Source of the DNA: Rutpela maculata
Lineage: Eukaryota > Arthropoda > Insecta > Coleoptera > Cerambycidae
Direction: 5' to 3'
Assembly (NCBI GenBank): GCA_936432065.2
Contig: OW386285.2
Coordinates: 141,327,235-141,391,234 of the forward strand
DNA: 64,000 nt
The position numbers and the translations under genes are program-made. Shown here one piece after another: positions 47,572 through 58,939 of the stretch (position 1 is the first letter of the stretch; every line of letters begins with the position of its first letter). Below the pieces are notes generated by a model. That model had not been told where the DNA came from. It saw only the letters and a list, made by a program, of their open reading frames with translations, and did no database searches.

Positions 47572-49262
47572 CTTTGGAGCCATCTATTGGAGAAACTGTC
47601 CATAATTTGAAGTTTTGCTAAAAGAACTTATTATTCAGAATCAGCTGAACTGAGCGGTGTCCTTTGAAAAAAATTCATTTGCCCATTCAAAAGTTTGACA
47701 AGATTGTCCCTATCGGCTGAGCCACCCAGTACAAACTTCCAAGCCGACTCACCGGTTAGAATCAAAATTATGGGATCAGAAATGTATTAATGTATTAATA
47801 CTGTATTTCCGAGAAAAAGTGGAGAAGTGTGATTTTTTTGGATTTCGCAATTTCAAATCGAATCGTGTCCTCTATAATTGAATTCGGCAGCTAATTTTAC
47901 ATAAAAATATATCTTTAGCTTCTGTATGTTCGCGAGTTGCATAGACTGTTTTTATTTTATATATTTCAAGGATCTCACTCTCCAACTACCAATGTGATGC
48001 GATGTGCGCCGAGCGGTGTGATATGCGGTGCGTCGTTATATCCGTGCACTAATCCATCCTAAAGGGATATAAAAAGACATATCTTACTTAATATTAATGA
48101 ATAAAAAGCTTTGCGAGGAAGAGCATAATCAATATCTCTATTCCTGTGGATTTTCAGCAACTAGAAAAGCTTTGTTCAGCTTGAGTAAACATGCAAATTT
48201 ACAGTAATATATTATCGGATTTGTTTAAACTATAAGTAATATTTTCAGCAATTTATACAAATAAAAATAATGTCGCGATGAATAGTGACTGAGAAACATG
48301 GAATTTACGTATCCAAAAATTCATATAAGTATAACTAAAAATAGACAACATATTTTTGAGGCTTCAAAATATTAACAGTATTATCAACTACTTACTATAT
48401 TAATCCTGTCAATGAATGGTTTCTAGAGGGAATTGCTAAGATCACAATTTTTGACTTAAGGGCTGTGTTTGGACTATTTAGTAGGTAAACATACCAAAAG
48501 TCCCCGAATGTAGGAGGTGGGGTACGGCAGGGGAAGCACGAAGAAGGCCCCAGTTTTTGGTCTTTCGCTCATATCTCGAAAACGGTTAACCCTATCAAAA
48601 AGTGACTATATGCAAAATTAAAGCTAACTAAATTTTCTATAGTAATGTTTCTATTAATTTTTTTCATATCTGTTATGGTTCAGTAATGAATTGTATATTT
48701 TTGACTGTATTCTAACTTTATTATAAATTCATTATCAATTGAATAAAAATTTTAATAACCATCGTAGAAAAAAATTTCTTGTAGAAATATTCGTTTCACA
48801 GCAGACTGAAGTCAAATATCGAATAAAAAATGTCTTTGCGTCTGTAAGTGTGCGTGTGCGTGTATATGTATGTGTACGTGTATAGAGTTTCTTGTAAACA
48901 CGATAACTTCTGTTAGACTTAAAATATTTAATTACAATTTGGAACATATGTAAAACAGCATATTATAATAATTCCTATTGAAATTGGACCATATCTGTAA
49001 TACATGGTGATAACCAGATAACCAGTATATACATACACTTATATTTTTGAATTTTAACATTGTCCGTTTTTCCTTAATTTTTTTTTAATGACCAAAATAT
49101 TTTATATTATATTATTGTTTCTTCACTTATTTTATTTTTTTTTCTTGATGTCAATATTTTCCTTCTTTTTTTTTGTCATAACATATTATTTAAGTACATT
49201 TCTTTTTTATTGTTTATTTCATTTTTTTTCCCTTTTTTACCTTAAATATACTTATAACAATA
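47572..49262. other. No gene recognised
   Basis: AT-rich. It includes a short TGTG/CGTG-rich simple stretch (48845-48890) and a T-rich open frame (49088-49276) that is a composition artefact. Confidence 0.5.
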
Positions 49263-50027
49263 TACAGGGTGTCTGACCAGGAACTGCATCGATCGATATG
49301 GGGAAAAGTACGCACCAGAAAATTTTTAAAATTTAGGGAGCTACTAATGGCAGTGTGGTCAATCCAACTAAAATAATTACAAGCATCTGGCACTTTCGGT
49401 TATACCAATTCAATTCAATTCAAAAATGTTTTATTACAGTTAATAATACAAAAGTGCGCCTGAGTCAAGTCCCGATTCAGAGCCGACCACACCACCACGG
49501 CGTGCAACGTCGTGGTAGATGGGTGGTCGGGTGAAACGGGTTTAACTCCGGCTTAAACAATAAATGAAGGATTATAAGGTTAGAACTCCTGTTCTTTGGA
49601 ACAAAAAACTTAAATCTAACAATTTGGCGAACTATAACTAGAATGAGTTTTAAAAACACTTAAAAATTACACTAATGTTTTAGTTTGCACAGCACACGCG
49701 CACAGTTTTAAAAATTGGATTATTGATACGGGAAAAGACTTAATGAAAAAACCCGTTCGAGCCAATGACAGTATTCTTCCGATGGTCTGCCTGCCTTCGG
49801 AAAGATAGGGTGGAGAGGAAGTTGTGATTTAAATAAAAAGTTTGATTTACAAGAAGTTACTGGTCGAGAGGGGATTTTGAAAGAGAACAAAAAGGGACAA
49901 AAGAACAGAAATTAACAAAATTAACAAAAAGGTGACTAATAGAGGGAACAGAGAAAGGGTTTGAGAATAAAAAGTGGTGAAAGCTAAAAGTTGGTTAAAT
50001 GGAAATTTTGGTATAGGAAAGATTTTG

Positions 50028-52733
50028 CTAGGGAGGTTGCCGAAAGATAGGCAACGCCTGGTATGGTAATGGGTGTTTCAGGTTGAAAAGTATGGCATTA
50101 TGCTGTCTGATTTGTGTAATGTCTCGGGTTAGCGGACTGTCGCCCAGTTTGAATTGATAGAATTTTTGCGATGTTTCTTGGACGAAATCCGCTAGTGGAG
50201 TTATGTCGTGGCAACGTGCATAGAGATCTCTGAGGGAGGTGTACCTATCAGAGGCTGAAATGAGGCGCATAAATTTGTGTTCTAATACTTTTAGTTTTCG
50301 CATTGTCGTGGCCGGGATGCTGCACCACACCGGCGCCGCGTATGTGATAGCCGGCCTGATCACCATCGTATATAGCAATTTCTTATTGGTCCTGTTTAGT
50401 CCGCTACCCCGCGCCAGGAGCGGATACAGACTCCTGGACATGGAGTAGACTTTTCGTATCGTCTCGTTTACGTGCGTATTGAATGTCAGTCTCCTGTCCA
50501 AGTTCACCCCCAAATACTTCACGCACCGCTTTATTGGAATTTGGCGGCCCCCTATCGAAAGTGGTGTAATAATACGATTTTCTGTGAAGCGGCGCGTGAA
50601 GAGAATTGATTCCGACTTCTCAGCGTTGATCCGAATCTTCCACTTGTCGTAATACGCCGTGGCACGGGCCATGTGCGCCTTCAGCAGCATGTTCGCTGCT
50701 TGTGCGTTGTGCGAATGCGCGTATATGGCCGTGTCGTCGGCGTACTTGGCAAGGTTCGTATTCGGAAACTCCGGGAAGTCGGAGACGTATAAGTTGTATA
50801 ACTTTGGTGACAGGCACGACCCCTGGGGGACACCCGCGCGAATGTCCCGCCGAGTTGAAAGTTTGTTATTCACCCTAACCTGCAGTGATCTGCCCGTCAG
50901 GAAAGAGTGAATAAGTTTCGTGATATGCGTTGGGAAGTTAAGCGAATTCAGTTTGTAGAGTAAGCCCGGGATCCACACTGTATCGAAAGCCTTCTCGATA
51001 TCAAGCAGCACCATGACGGTGCTTTTCCCGCGGTTGCACTGTACTTTGACGTCATTCACGATCCTGACGACCTGGCGTACAGTGCCCCTGCCTTTCCTGA
51101 AGCCGAACTGACATTCGTCGTCGATGTGGAGTTCATCCTGGGCAGCGTCTAGTCTGACCAGGATGACCTTCTCCACCAACTTGGAAATCGCCGACAGCAA
51201 CGATATCGGTCGATAGCTGCCGGCGAGTTTGGCGTCCTTGTTCGGTTTCAGGATCGGCACGACCACGGCACACTTCCACTGGCTGGGCCAGTGTTGTAGT
51301 CGCAGGATCGCGTTGACAATGTACGTCAATTGTACAATGCCTTTCCGCGGGAGATATTTGAGAAGCCTGTATTCGATACAGTCCGCTCCCGGGGCCTTGT
51401 CATTTGGTAGTGTCCGAACAACGCCCGCAACTTCCGAGGGCTTGGCCATGACTTTTAGAAATTCGCGTCTCGTCAATTGGATGTCATGACCAATCAGTTC
51501 GTTAACGTCGTTTTCGATGCGGTCGTGTCCCGGATCGTTTGGTGTTTGTGCGTTGTGAATGTCTGCAAAATGGTTAGCTAGGTCTTCCGCTTTCTGGGCG
51601 TCTGTCATAGCCGTCCGTCCGTTGGCGTTAGTCAGCGCGGGTATGGCCTCCCGCGTATTTCTCATGGCCCTTGATAGCTTCCACAGCGAGTTGTCTTGAG
51701 GATTTAACGCCTCCAGCTTGTCCCGCCATTTCTGGTTTCTCCAGCTGTTGATGGCGGTCCTGATTTGCCGTTGCAGCCTGCCCATCTCGGCCCTAGCGTC
51801 GACATCACGATTTCGCTGCCAAAGCCGTCTCAGTCTATTCTTTTCGTGGATGTCTTGTATGACCGCCGCGTCGAGTCGGTCTTTGTAGGGATTTATAGTT
51901 ATCGTAGTTGCAACACTCTGCTTGGCGTCCTGCACTATCCTTGTGAACTCTCCCACTACATTTTCCAGCTCGGCGGGTGTGGTGATATCATTTACAAGTG
52001 TAAGGTGTGTGTTTATATGTGTCTTATAGAGACGCCAATCGGCGCCCCTGTAAGAGGTGACTTTTCGTGTAGTGTCTTCCCTCGACATGTTATCCAACTC
52101 CAACAGAATTGGATTGTGGTCGGATGCGAGTTCCCCCAGCGCCACTGGTGGTGTGGAGTTCCTCACACCCTTATTGACCACAATGTCGAGGGTAGTGGGC
52201 GTTGTACCGTTTTCCGGAAAATGCGTGGGATCGTCCGGATACTGCACTACGACATTACGATTACTCACGTAATCGTACAGAGTGTTGCCGTTGGCGTTGT
52301 TGCGATGGCAGTTCCATGCGTTATGTCGAGCGTTAAAGTCGCCTATAAGCAAGCAGCGCGGGCTCGCGTTCAGCAAATTCTCAAGACAACCCGCCGTCAA
52401 CCCGTTCGAGGGCCGGTTGTACGCGGCGACGATACTCATGCCGCCTTCCAGCGTCACACACACGTTCTCCACGGAAGTGTTCCGTAGACAACGGTGCGTG
52501 TGCGCAATGTCTGACTTTATGAGTATGGCCACACCGCCCCCTCTGTTAATGTCTGCCCTATCCTTTCTGATGGTGGTATACCCTCGGACGCGTAGCTTGT
52601 CCCGTCTGTCGAGTTTCGTCTCATTCAGAAGCATAATGTCGATTTTGTGCCTCGTCAAATAATTTATAAGAAAGGGAATTTTGTTACCTATACCGTTGGC
52701 GTTCCACGAAGACACCTTCAGTCTAAAAGGCAT
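50028..52733 (-). CDS. Jockey-like LINE ORF2 (endonuclease and reverse transcriptase)
   Basis: 901 residues from ATG 52733-52731 without interruption. The N-terminal apurinic-like endonuclease carries SWNANGIGNK, LLNETKL, GDFNARHNAWNC, TTLDIVV and the catalytic SDHNPI, with all expected acidic and His residues. The RT follows with NDKAPGADCIEYRLL, YRPISLLSAISKLVEKV, FGFRKGRGT, LLDIEKAFDTVW (motif A), AGVPQGSCLSPKLYN (motif B), AKYADDTAIYAH (motif C) and VKYLGVNLDRRLTF. It ends after the thumb with no RNase H, as in the jockey clade and unlike the I-like element at 22218-28107. It performs target-primed reverse transcription in the nucleus. Nothing disabling is visible, so it may be active. 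Confidence 0.95.
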   Translation of the reverse strand: MPFRLKVSSWNANGIGNKIPFLINYLTRHKIDIMLLNETKLDRRDKLRVRGYTTIRKDRADINRGGGVAILIKSDIAHTHRCLRNTSVENVCVTLEGGMSIVAAYNRPSNGLTAGCLENLLNASPRCLLIGDFNARHNAWNCHRNNANGNTLYDYVSNRNVVVQYPDDPTHFPENGTTPTTLDIVVNKGVRNSTPPVALGELASDHNPILLELDNMSREDTTRKVTSYRGADWRLYKTHINTHLTLVNDITTPAELENVVGEFTRIVQDAKQSVATTITINPYKDRLDAAVIQDIHEKNRLRRLWQRNRDVDARAEMGRLQRQIRTAINSWRNQKWRDKLEALNPQDNSLWKLSRAMRNTREAIPALTNANGRTAMTDAQKAEDLANHFADIHNAQTPNDPGHDRIENDVNELIGHDIQLTRREFLKVMAKPSEVAGVVRTLPNDKAPGADCIEYRLLKYLPRKGIVQLTYIVNAILRLQHWPSQWKCAVVVPILKPNKDAKLAGSYRPISLLSAISKLVEKVILVRLDAAQDELHIDDECQFGFRKGRGTVRQVVRIVNDVKVQCNRGKSTVMVLLDIEKAFDTVWIPGLLYKLNSLNFPTHITKLIHSFLTGRSLQVRVNNKLSTRRDIRAGVPQGSCLSPKLYNLYVSDFPEFPNTNLAKYADDTAIYAHSHNAQAANMLLKAHMARATAYYDKWKIRINAEKSESILFTRRFTENRIITPLSIGGRQIPIKRCVKYLGVNLDRRLTFNTHVNETIRKVYSMSRSLYPLLARGSGLNRTNKKLLYTMVIRPAITYAAPVWCSIPATTMRKLKVLEHKFMRLISASDRYTSLRDLYARCHDITPLADFVQETSQKFYQFKLGDSPLTRDITQIRQHNAILFNLKHPLPYQALPIFRQPP

Positions 52734-54396
52734 CGGCAGGCAGCTCTCGGAAAAAGGCCGTCACCACCTGGAATTTGTCGAGCGCCGAGGTACAGCTCTC
52801 GAGTTGATCATTAAGTCTATCCATATGTACCAATAATTGGTCAATGTCGACCAACGAAGCCATCCTCATTGTGGAATCCCGAAGTCGGCGGAGCTTGTCC
52901 ATTCCGGATCCGGACGGGTTGGATGGTGGACTTCGCTGGTCCGGTTGTGGTGGGGGAGATGACCTAGTCGGCTGCTGTGGGCGCTGCTGTTGGGAAGGAG
53001 GAGGCGCCCTGATATGCTGGGGCTCAAGATGGGGCAGGGTGAGGGGTTGGGATTGTGTTCGCCTCTGTGTCCAGGCATTAATTTTCGGAAGGGGTGCCGC
53101 CACGTATTTCATCTCGGGTGGGGGAGGTACTCTCACCGATCTGGCATTCATCGCCTCCAGCTTCCTCCTATATATGGCGCAAGTGACGCTGTTGGCCGTG
53201 TGACCTAATGTGCCACAGTTGAAGCAAAGCGCCGGTTCGTCACGCGGCTTGGTACATACCTTCGTCAGGTGGGGGCCTGCGCATTTCACGCAGTGGGGGC
53301 TCGCATGGCAGTTGGACGTTGCATGTCCCCACTGCTGGCATCTATGACATTGAATGATACGCTTGTTGTTTGCCTGGCGTTCCCACTGGACGGAAGTATG
53401 GTCCAAGCAGCGGACCCGGGCTTGAATCTCCTTCAGCGTCACGTCGTTTGCTGTCACCACCATATATAGGGGGTTTCTGGTGCCCCTCATTGTATATATT
53501 TCCTTTACGGCTATATGGTGTGTCTGTTCTAGCTCTTCTTTCAGGTATTTTACATCTACCTCGTGGTAGATCCCCCGAAGGACGAAGGCGTGGGACTTCT
53601 CATCCTTCGGGGTGTATGTATGGAAGTCTACCTTCCCCACCTCTAAATATTCGCTCATCACTTGCCAGTCGGATTTGTTGGCAAGCTGCAACATGGTTGA
53701 ATTAGCGCAGTGCTTCCAAAGGTGCTCGCCCCGCAGTCTGTCCTTCAGGAAGCTATTTACCTTTTTATGATCATCTAATCGGCCGTGTATCACAATAGGA
53801 GGGGGTTTTTTAGGGGCAGACTGGCGGGGCGTTGTCGCTTCCGCTGCTTCTCGTGCAAGTTGCTGCATTGACGGTTGTGGTGGTACCACATCCATATCCT
53901 CATTCACCTTAGCTGGCCCGGCATGGCGGTTCTCGACGACAATGTTTGGGATTTTCGGTTGCGACGATACTGTTCTCCTGCTCGATCCAGGATGAGTAAA
54001 TTGGGGATTCTGCTCATCCTGGAGAGCAATTTTCCTTTTCTTATTGGGGTTTGATTCCCTTAACTTGAAAATGCTCGCCATCTCATTGGGGGGCTGGCTG
54101 GGGGTGGCGGCAATGGCGGCAGCCGCAGCGGTAGCAATAGGGGATGACAGTATGGTCGGGAGTGTTTTTGCTTGGTCCTGTGGGTTGGAAGCTACGGTCT
54201 TAGGTGCCCTCGGCTTCAGCGTCCTGGGCGGCATCGTTCTCTTCACTGCACGTCTTAATATGGCGCGTCTATCTAGGGAGACGGCGGAGGAAATGGACAC
54301 GTCACTCTCGTCGCCTGACATTTGGGTGGGGGGAAGAGGTGGCCAGCTCTTAGATAGACCGGACAACTCTCTACTGCTGGTCGTTAGTGCGTCCAT
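52723..54396 (-). CDS. Jockey-like LINE ORF1 (gag-like protein)
   Basis: The frame is open from 54489, but the codon there is GTG and no upstream in-frame ATG exists. The first ATG is 54396-54394, giving about 557 residues. In order it has a basic proline-rich N-terminus, an Ala/Pro-rich linker, a PRE_C2HC-like domain (FHTYTPKDEKSHAFVLRGIY), three zinc knuckles, then a Gln/Pro-rich tail and a short helical C-terminus. The knuckles are CHRCQQWGHATSNC (CX2CX4HX4C), CVKCAGPHLTKVC (CX2CX3HX4C) and CFNCGTLGHTANSVTC (CX2CX4HX5C). All knuckle ligands are present. Jockey-family ORF1 proteins package the element RNA. Its stop overlaps the ORF2 start by 11 nt (ATGCCTTTTAG), which suggests translation by termination-reinitiation. 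Intact. Confidence 0.92.
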   Translation of the reverse strand: MDALTTSSRELSGLSKSWPPLPPTQMSGDESDVSISSAVSLDRRAILRRAVKRTMPPRTLKPRAPKTVASNPQDQAKTLPTILSSPIATAAAAAIAATPSQPPNEMASIFKLRESNPNKKRKIALQDEQNPQFTHPGSSRRTVSSQPKIPNIVVENRHAGPAKVNEDMDVVPPQPSMQQLAREAAEATTPRQSAPKKPPPIVIHGRLDDHKKVNSFLKDRLRGEHLWKHCANSTMLQLANKSDWQVMSEYLEVGKVDFHTYTPKDEKSHAFVLRGIYHEVDVKYLKEELEQTHHIAVKEIYTMRGTRNPLYMVVTANDVTLKEIQARVRCLDHTSVQWERQANNKRIIQCHRCQQWGHATSNCHASPHCVKCAGPHLTKVCTKPRDEPALCFNCGTLGHTANSVTCAIYRRKLEAMNARSVRVPPPPEMKYVAAPLPKINAWTQRRTQSQPLTLPHLEPQHIRAPPPSQQQRPQQPTRSSPPPQPDQRSPPSNPSGSGMDKLRRLRDSTMRMASLVDIDQLLVHMDRLNDQLESCTSALDKFQVVTAFFRELPADAF

Positions 54397-54552
54397 GTTA
54401 CCGGCGCTCGGTTTCAGCTTCAAGTAATAGTTCAATTCAACTGACCCGGTCGGGGCGGTTATATCGAGCACTCTCGACTGATCGGTCACTACTGTTTTTA
54501 TTTACCGGTCGAAGAATTACTTTCGAAGAAAAAAGTGACAAACGTCAAAATT

Positions 54553-54728
54553 TGACAGATGTCAAAAAAGTTCTTGTGTAAAGTCTTTTTGGTGACAGCT
54601 GTCAAAGTGACAGCTGTCAAACGGTTTTTGTCTGGAAGCTAATAGATGACAGCTGTCAAAGTGACAGCTGTCAAAAAATTTCCCCCCTAAAACGGTTGGG
54701 GGAAAAACTGTCAAAGTGACAGCTGTCA
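54553..54728 (-). promoter_or_regulatory. Cluster of TGACAGCTGTCA palindromes in LINE 5' UTR
   Basis: Five perfect copies of TGACAGCTGTCA start at 54593, 54608, 54647, 54662 and 54717. A one-mismatch copy (TGACAGATGTCA) is at 54553. They come as close pairs 15 bp apart. Two C5/G5 hairpins (TTTCCCCC...GGGGGAAA near 54676-54704 and 54735-54760) are interleaved, so the region looks like a duplicated module. This 12-mer is the known binding palindrome of TGIF-class homeodomain proteins, and its core CAGCTG is an E-box. In a LINE, the 5' UTR is the internal promoter. Binding itself is inference. Confidence 0.75.
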
Positions 54729-55924
54729 GTGATTTTTCCCCAAAAAACAGTTGGGGGAAATTTGAAAATCTGGGGATTTTTGGGTTGGGGGATTTCTCCA
54801 GAAAATTTAGGTTGGTAGCGAACACTAATTTTAAGGTTAGAATGTCTCAAACGAATTTTAGGTTAAACTTGACGGAAATATTTCCGGCAACGTGCCGGAA
54901 AATAATTTTGACTGTTCTCGAAATTCAATGTCACTGTCAAATATGATGATAAATGTGCAAATTACTCACTGAAGCCCAATTGAGGGCTACCCGTAAACAC
55001 ACGGGCGCCTTCTAAGTTCTGTAGCACTCGGCCGAACACCACAGCAAATATAACTTTGAAACTCGCAAGAAAAAACGATTTTAACTTGCGTCCGTAATAA
55101 CGCGGCGGTCCTGAGCTCTATGCGACGTACGTTTCGGTTATACCGGAAGTCGATACCAACTTGCTTATTTTAAATGAAACATCCTATATATTTTAGTGTT
55201 TTCGAAAACACGCATAAAATTTTGAGTCAAAAACATGTAGGACGCCCTATGCCTAAACCCAGCCGTTTCAGAGATATTTGACATTTAAAGAAAAATTTGA
55301 CGGGTGTCATGGTTTACAATAACCTTTATAACTTTCTTCGTGTAAAAGATACTCATTTGCTTTTTGGCACGTAAAAAGAACACAAGGGGAGCTGCACTTT
55401 AAAATTCAATTACATTCATAATTGTACACCGAGTGTTCCATTTTTGACGTTACATTTTGTAAATTTCAAACCGCGAAAACTTGTTTAGGTCAAATGGAAC
55501 ACCCTATATTTTTTTACATCAAGTTATGTAAAATTAAATTCCTTTTTTTCTGATACCGCATTGTGGGGGTTTAAGTTACAACTTTTTGAAATATTTGCGA
55601 TTGTCTTAGAAATTCAAGAATTGTTAGTAAAAATTTTATCAAATTAGCCATAATTAGAAACAATCAGTAATGTCATCCTCTTATGTCAAAAAAATTCCAC
55701 CGCGTTTAAATTACACACACAAAGACTGAATTTGTTTATTATTTATCGACAATAGGATAAACTAATATCAAGAACTTGTAGTACATTTGTTGCTAGATAT
55801 CCACAAAAACGGAAAATAACACTAAACACTGTAACATGCCTATTAATTGGATTGAAGATACTTTGCATAAACTAAAGTAGCTAAAATGAAATCAACTGAA
55901 AACATGATTCCATTTTAATTTAAT

Positions 55925-56751
55925 AATTGTTCAAAATTCCGCCCTTGAACCTCCACACATTTTTCGCATCTTCGGATTAGTTCTTCTTGGGTAGCTCTTC
56001 TAATTGAATTCTGTGATAAGTTTTGAAATGCATTTCTTACTCTCTGCATGCAATCTTCAATAGTTGTTAATGGGCTCTCACAAACTTAATTTTTAATAGT
56101 TCGCCAAATAAAACGATCCATTGATTGTAAACGATAATTAGCTAGTAAAAAATTATTTATCAAATACGCGAAAATATTTAGTATCTTTCACCTAAAAAAA
56201 ACAAAAACAAAAAAATTAACTATACATATTAGCAGAAGAAAAAATCTTTTTAACTTACTGTTTAAATTTTCTTGATAAAATTCTAATGCCACCACTCTAT
56301 CCTTTCTTATGGCGCAGTATAAACTGTCAACTACTGCCAACTTTCTTGAAAATTTCGCTCCCTGAACACACGAGGATTCAAGTCACTCCAATAATGTGAA
56401 TTGTGTCTATTAAAAAGTCCGTTTTTGGTAAATTTAGCTTCATCTGGCCATATAATATTTCCCAATTAAGAATCTTCGCCTTATTAGAATAAATTCACAA
56501 AATTTTTCTCTTCTTAGGAAATCTGTTCCTTTTAATCGTTGAACCATTTGGAATGAAAACGGGTCTTTATGTATAATTAAGATTTTATGAACTGAATCCT
56601 TGCATAGTCCCGATTCTAGAGCAGCTTGTCTTAATGACATCATTGGAAATGCATGAAAATATCCCAGAATTGCTAGTTCTACGTTTTTGTCATCAACAAT
56701 AGGCTTCCGCTTAATTTTTAAAATTATGGCTCTGTCAAGGCAAGAATTCAA
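55925..56751 (-). pseudogene. Tc1/mariner-like transposase pseudogene, left palindrome arm
   Basis: This is the mirror copy of 56753-57535. It has the DUF4817-type helix-turn-helix start (VELAILGYFHAFPMMSLRQAA, CKDSVHKILIIHKDPFSF, RREKFCEFI) and, beyond 56440, the FTKNGLFNRHNSHYW block. It opens with a non-ATG codon at the loop and lacks most of the DDE catalytic core. A GT-AG intron-like segment lies at 56192-56258. The C-terminal stop is altered relative to the right arm (TTTGAA where the right arm has TTTTAA). Not functional. Confidence 0.8.
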
Positions 56752-56752
56752 A

Positions 56753-57535
56753 AGCGGAAGCCTATTGTTGATGACAAAAACGTAGAACTAGCAATTCTGG
56801 GATATTTTCATGCATTTCCAATGATGTCATTAAGACAAGCTGCTCTAGAATCGGGACTATGCAAGGATTCAGTTCATAAAATCTTAATTAAACATAAAGA
56901 CCCGTTTTCATTCCAAATGGTTCAGCGATTAAAAGGAACAGATTTCCTAAGAAGAGAAAAATTTTGTGAATTTATTCTAATAAGGCGAAGATTCTTAATT
57001 GGGAAATATTATATGGCCAAATGAAGCTAAATTTACCAAAAACGGACTTTTTAATAGACACAATTCACATTATTGGAGTGACTCGAATCCTCGTGTGTTC
57101 AGGGAGCGAAATTTTCAAGAAAGTTGGCAGTAGTTGGCAGTTTATACTGCGCCATAAGAAAGGATAGAGTGGTGGCATTAGAATTTTATCAAGAAAATTT
57201 AAACAGTAAGTTAAAAAGATTTTTTCTTCTGCTAATATGTATAGTTAATTTTTTTGTTTTTGTTTTTTTTTAGGTGAAAGATACTAAATATTTTCGCGTA
57301 TTTGATAAATAATTTTTTACTATCTAATTATCGTTTACAATCAATGGATCGTTTTATTTGGCGAACTATTAAAAATTAAGTTTGTGAGAGCCCATTAACA
57401 ACTATTGAAGATTGCATGCAGAGAGTAAGAAATGCATTTCAAAACTTATCACAGAATTCAATTAGAAGAGCTACCCAAGAAGAACTAATCCGAAGGTGCG
57501 AAAAATGTGTGGAGGTTCAAGGGCGGAATTTTTAA
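56753..57535 (+). pseudogene. Tc1/mariner-like transposase pseudogene, right palindrome arm
   Basis: The HTH region (MMSLRQAALESGLCKDSVHK, FQMVQRLKGTDFLRREKF) continues to FTKNGLFNRHNSHYWSDSNP and RVFRERNFQ. Stops follow near 57130. After an intron-like GTAAGT...TGCTAAT...T9AG segment (57206-57273), a C-terminal block reads DRFIWRTIKN, MQRVRNAFQNL and CEKCVEVQGRNF, ending in TAA (57533-57535). The part with the catalytic DDE residues is deleted. The same order of pieces as in DUF4817-type insect transposases supports the call. Confidence 0.8.
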
Positions 57536-58939
57536 CAATTATTAAATTAAAATGGAATCATGTTTTTAGTTGATTTCATTTTAGCTACTTTAGTTTATGC
57601 AAAGTATCTTCAATCCAATTAATAGGCATGTTACAGTGTTTAGTGTTATTTTCCGTTTTTGTGGATATCTAGCAACAAATGTACTACAAGTTCTTGATAT
57701 TAGTTTATCCTATTGTCCATAAATAATAAACAAATTCAAAAAGTCTTTGTGTGTGTAATTTAAACGCGGTGGCATTTTTTTGACATAAGAGGATGACATT
57801 ACTGATTGTTTCTAATTATGGCTAATTTGATAAAATTTTTACTAACAATTCTTGAATTTCTAAGACAATCGCAAATATTTCAAAAAGTTGTAACTTAAAC
57901 CCCCACAATGCGGTATCAGAAAAAAAGGAATTTAATTTTACATAACTTGATGTAAAATATAGGGTGTTCCATTTAATCTAAACAAGTTTTCGCGGTTTGC
58001 AGTTTTCAAAATGTAACGTCAAAAATGGAACACTTGGTGTATAATTATAAATGTAATTGAATTGTAGAGTGCAACTCCCCTTGTGTTCTTTTTATATGCC
58101 AAAAAGCAAATGAGTATTTTTACACGAAGAAAGTTATGAAGGTTTTTGTAAACCATGACACCTGTCAAATTTTTCTTTAAATGTCAATGTCTGAAACGGC
58201 TGAGTTTAGGCATATGGTATCCTACATGTGTTTGACTCAGAATTTTATGCTCTTTTGGAAAACCCTAAAATATATAGGGTGTTCCATTTAAAATAAGCAA
58301 GTTGGTATCGACTTCCGGTATAACCGAAAGTGCCAGATGCTTATAATTATTTTAGTTGGATTAGCCATTGCCATTAGTAGCTCCCCAAAGGGTATAGCCG
58401 GAAAAGTTAGGGAAATGTGCCCCCGCACTTACTTAGTTAAAATGGCTTCCAGATGATGCAGTTTATAGAGTATATTACACTGTAAAAATTTTAACCCTCT
58501 ACTACCCCTACGAAGGCGGAAAAAAAATAATATGTCCTTAACTATTATATTTTTTTTTTCGGCTTCTATGCAACCGATCGTTTTCAAATTTGGTGCGAAT
58601 ATTGCTTGCATGGAGATAACTTACTCCAAAAAATAGGGTCATTTTATGACCACTTTAACCACCAGAAAAAAAATGTAAACTTTTTTTAGAGGACAAAAGG
58701 GTGGCCACCCTTCGTGGTACAATCACCATTCTATGATATATTATGTCTTGACACTTCGTGATTATCATACTAAATTGTCAGATTTTTTGCTGTGGTGGAA
58801 CAATATGGAAGAAAATAAAATTGGGTAAAATAAAATATTTACACATGCCTCTTAGTAACAGTTAATACTTAAAGCAATACCACTTCTGGAGGTTCCAGGG
58901 TTCGCCCCCCCAGGGTCGAAGTATTAACTCTCTAGGACC

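Larger units (their letters stand above)
49407..55131 (-). mobile_element. Intact full-length jockey-like LINE
   Basis: It reads on minus from 55131 (GTACGTCGCATAGAGC...) to a 3' end of three GAATT-type repeats at 49407. A perfect 13-bp target duplication TTTCGGTTATACC (49394-49406 and 55132-55144) flanks it. It has a 735-bp 5' UTR, ORF1 and ORF2 both open, and a 3' UTR of about 620 bp with AATAAAACA near the end. It is clearly more GC-rich than its surroundings. The perfect duplication and open frames mark a recent, possibly active copy. Confidence 0.95.

Noticed and set aside
49088..49276. 62-codon plus-strand open frame
   Set aside because: Phe/Leu/Tyr-rich product of a T-rich tract that runs into the transposon end; a composition artefact.
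51765..54427. Long open frames on the plus strand (51765-52487, 52844-53203, 54044-54427)
   Set aside because: They are antisense to the intact LINE ORFs, have no recognisable domains and follow from the GC-richer composition.
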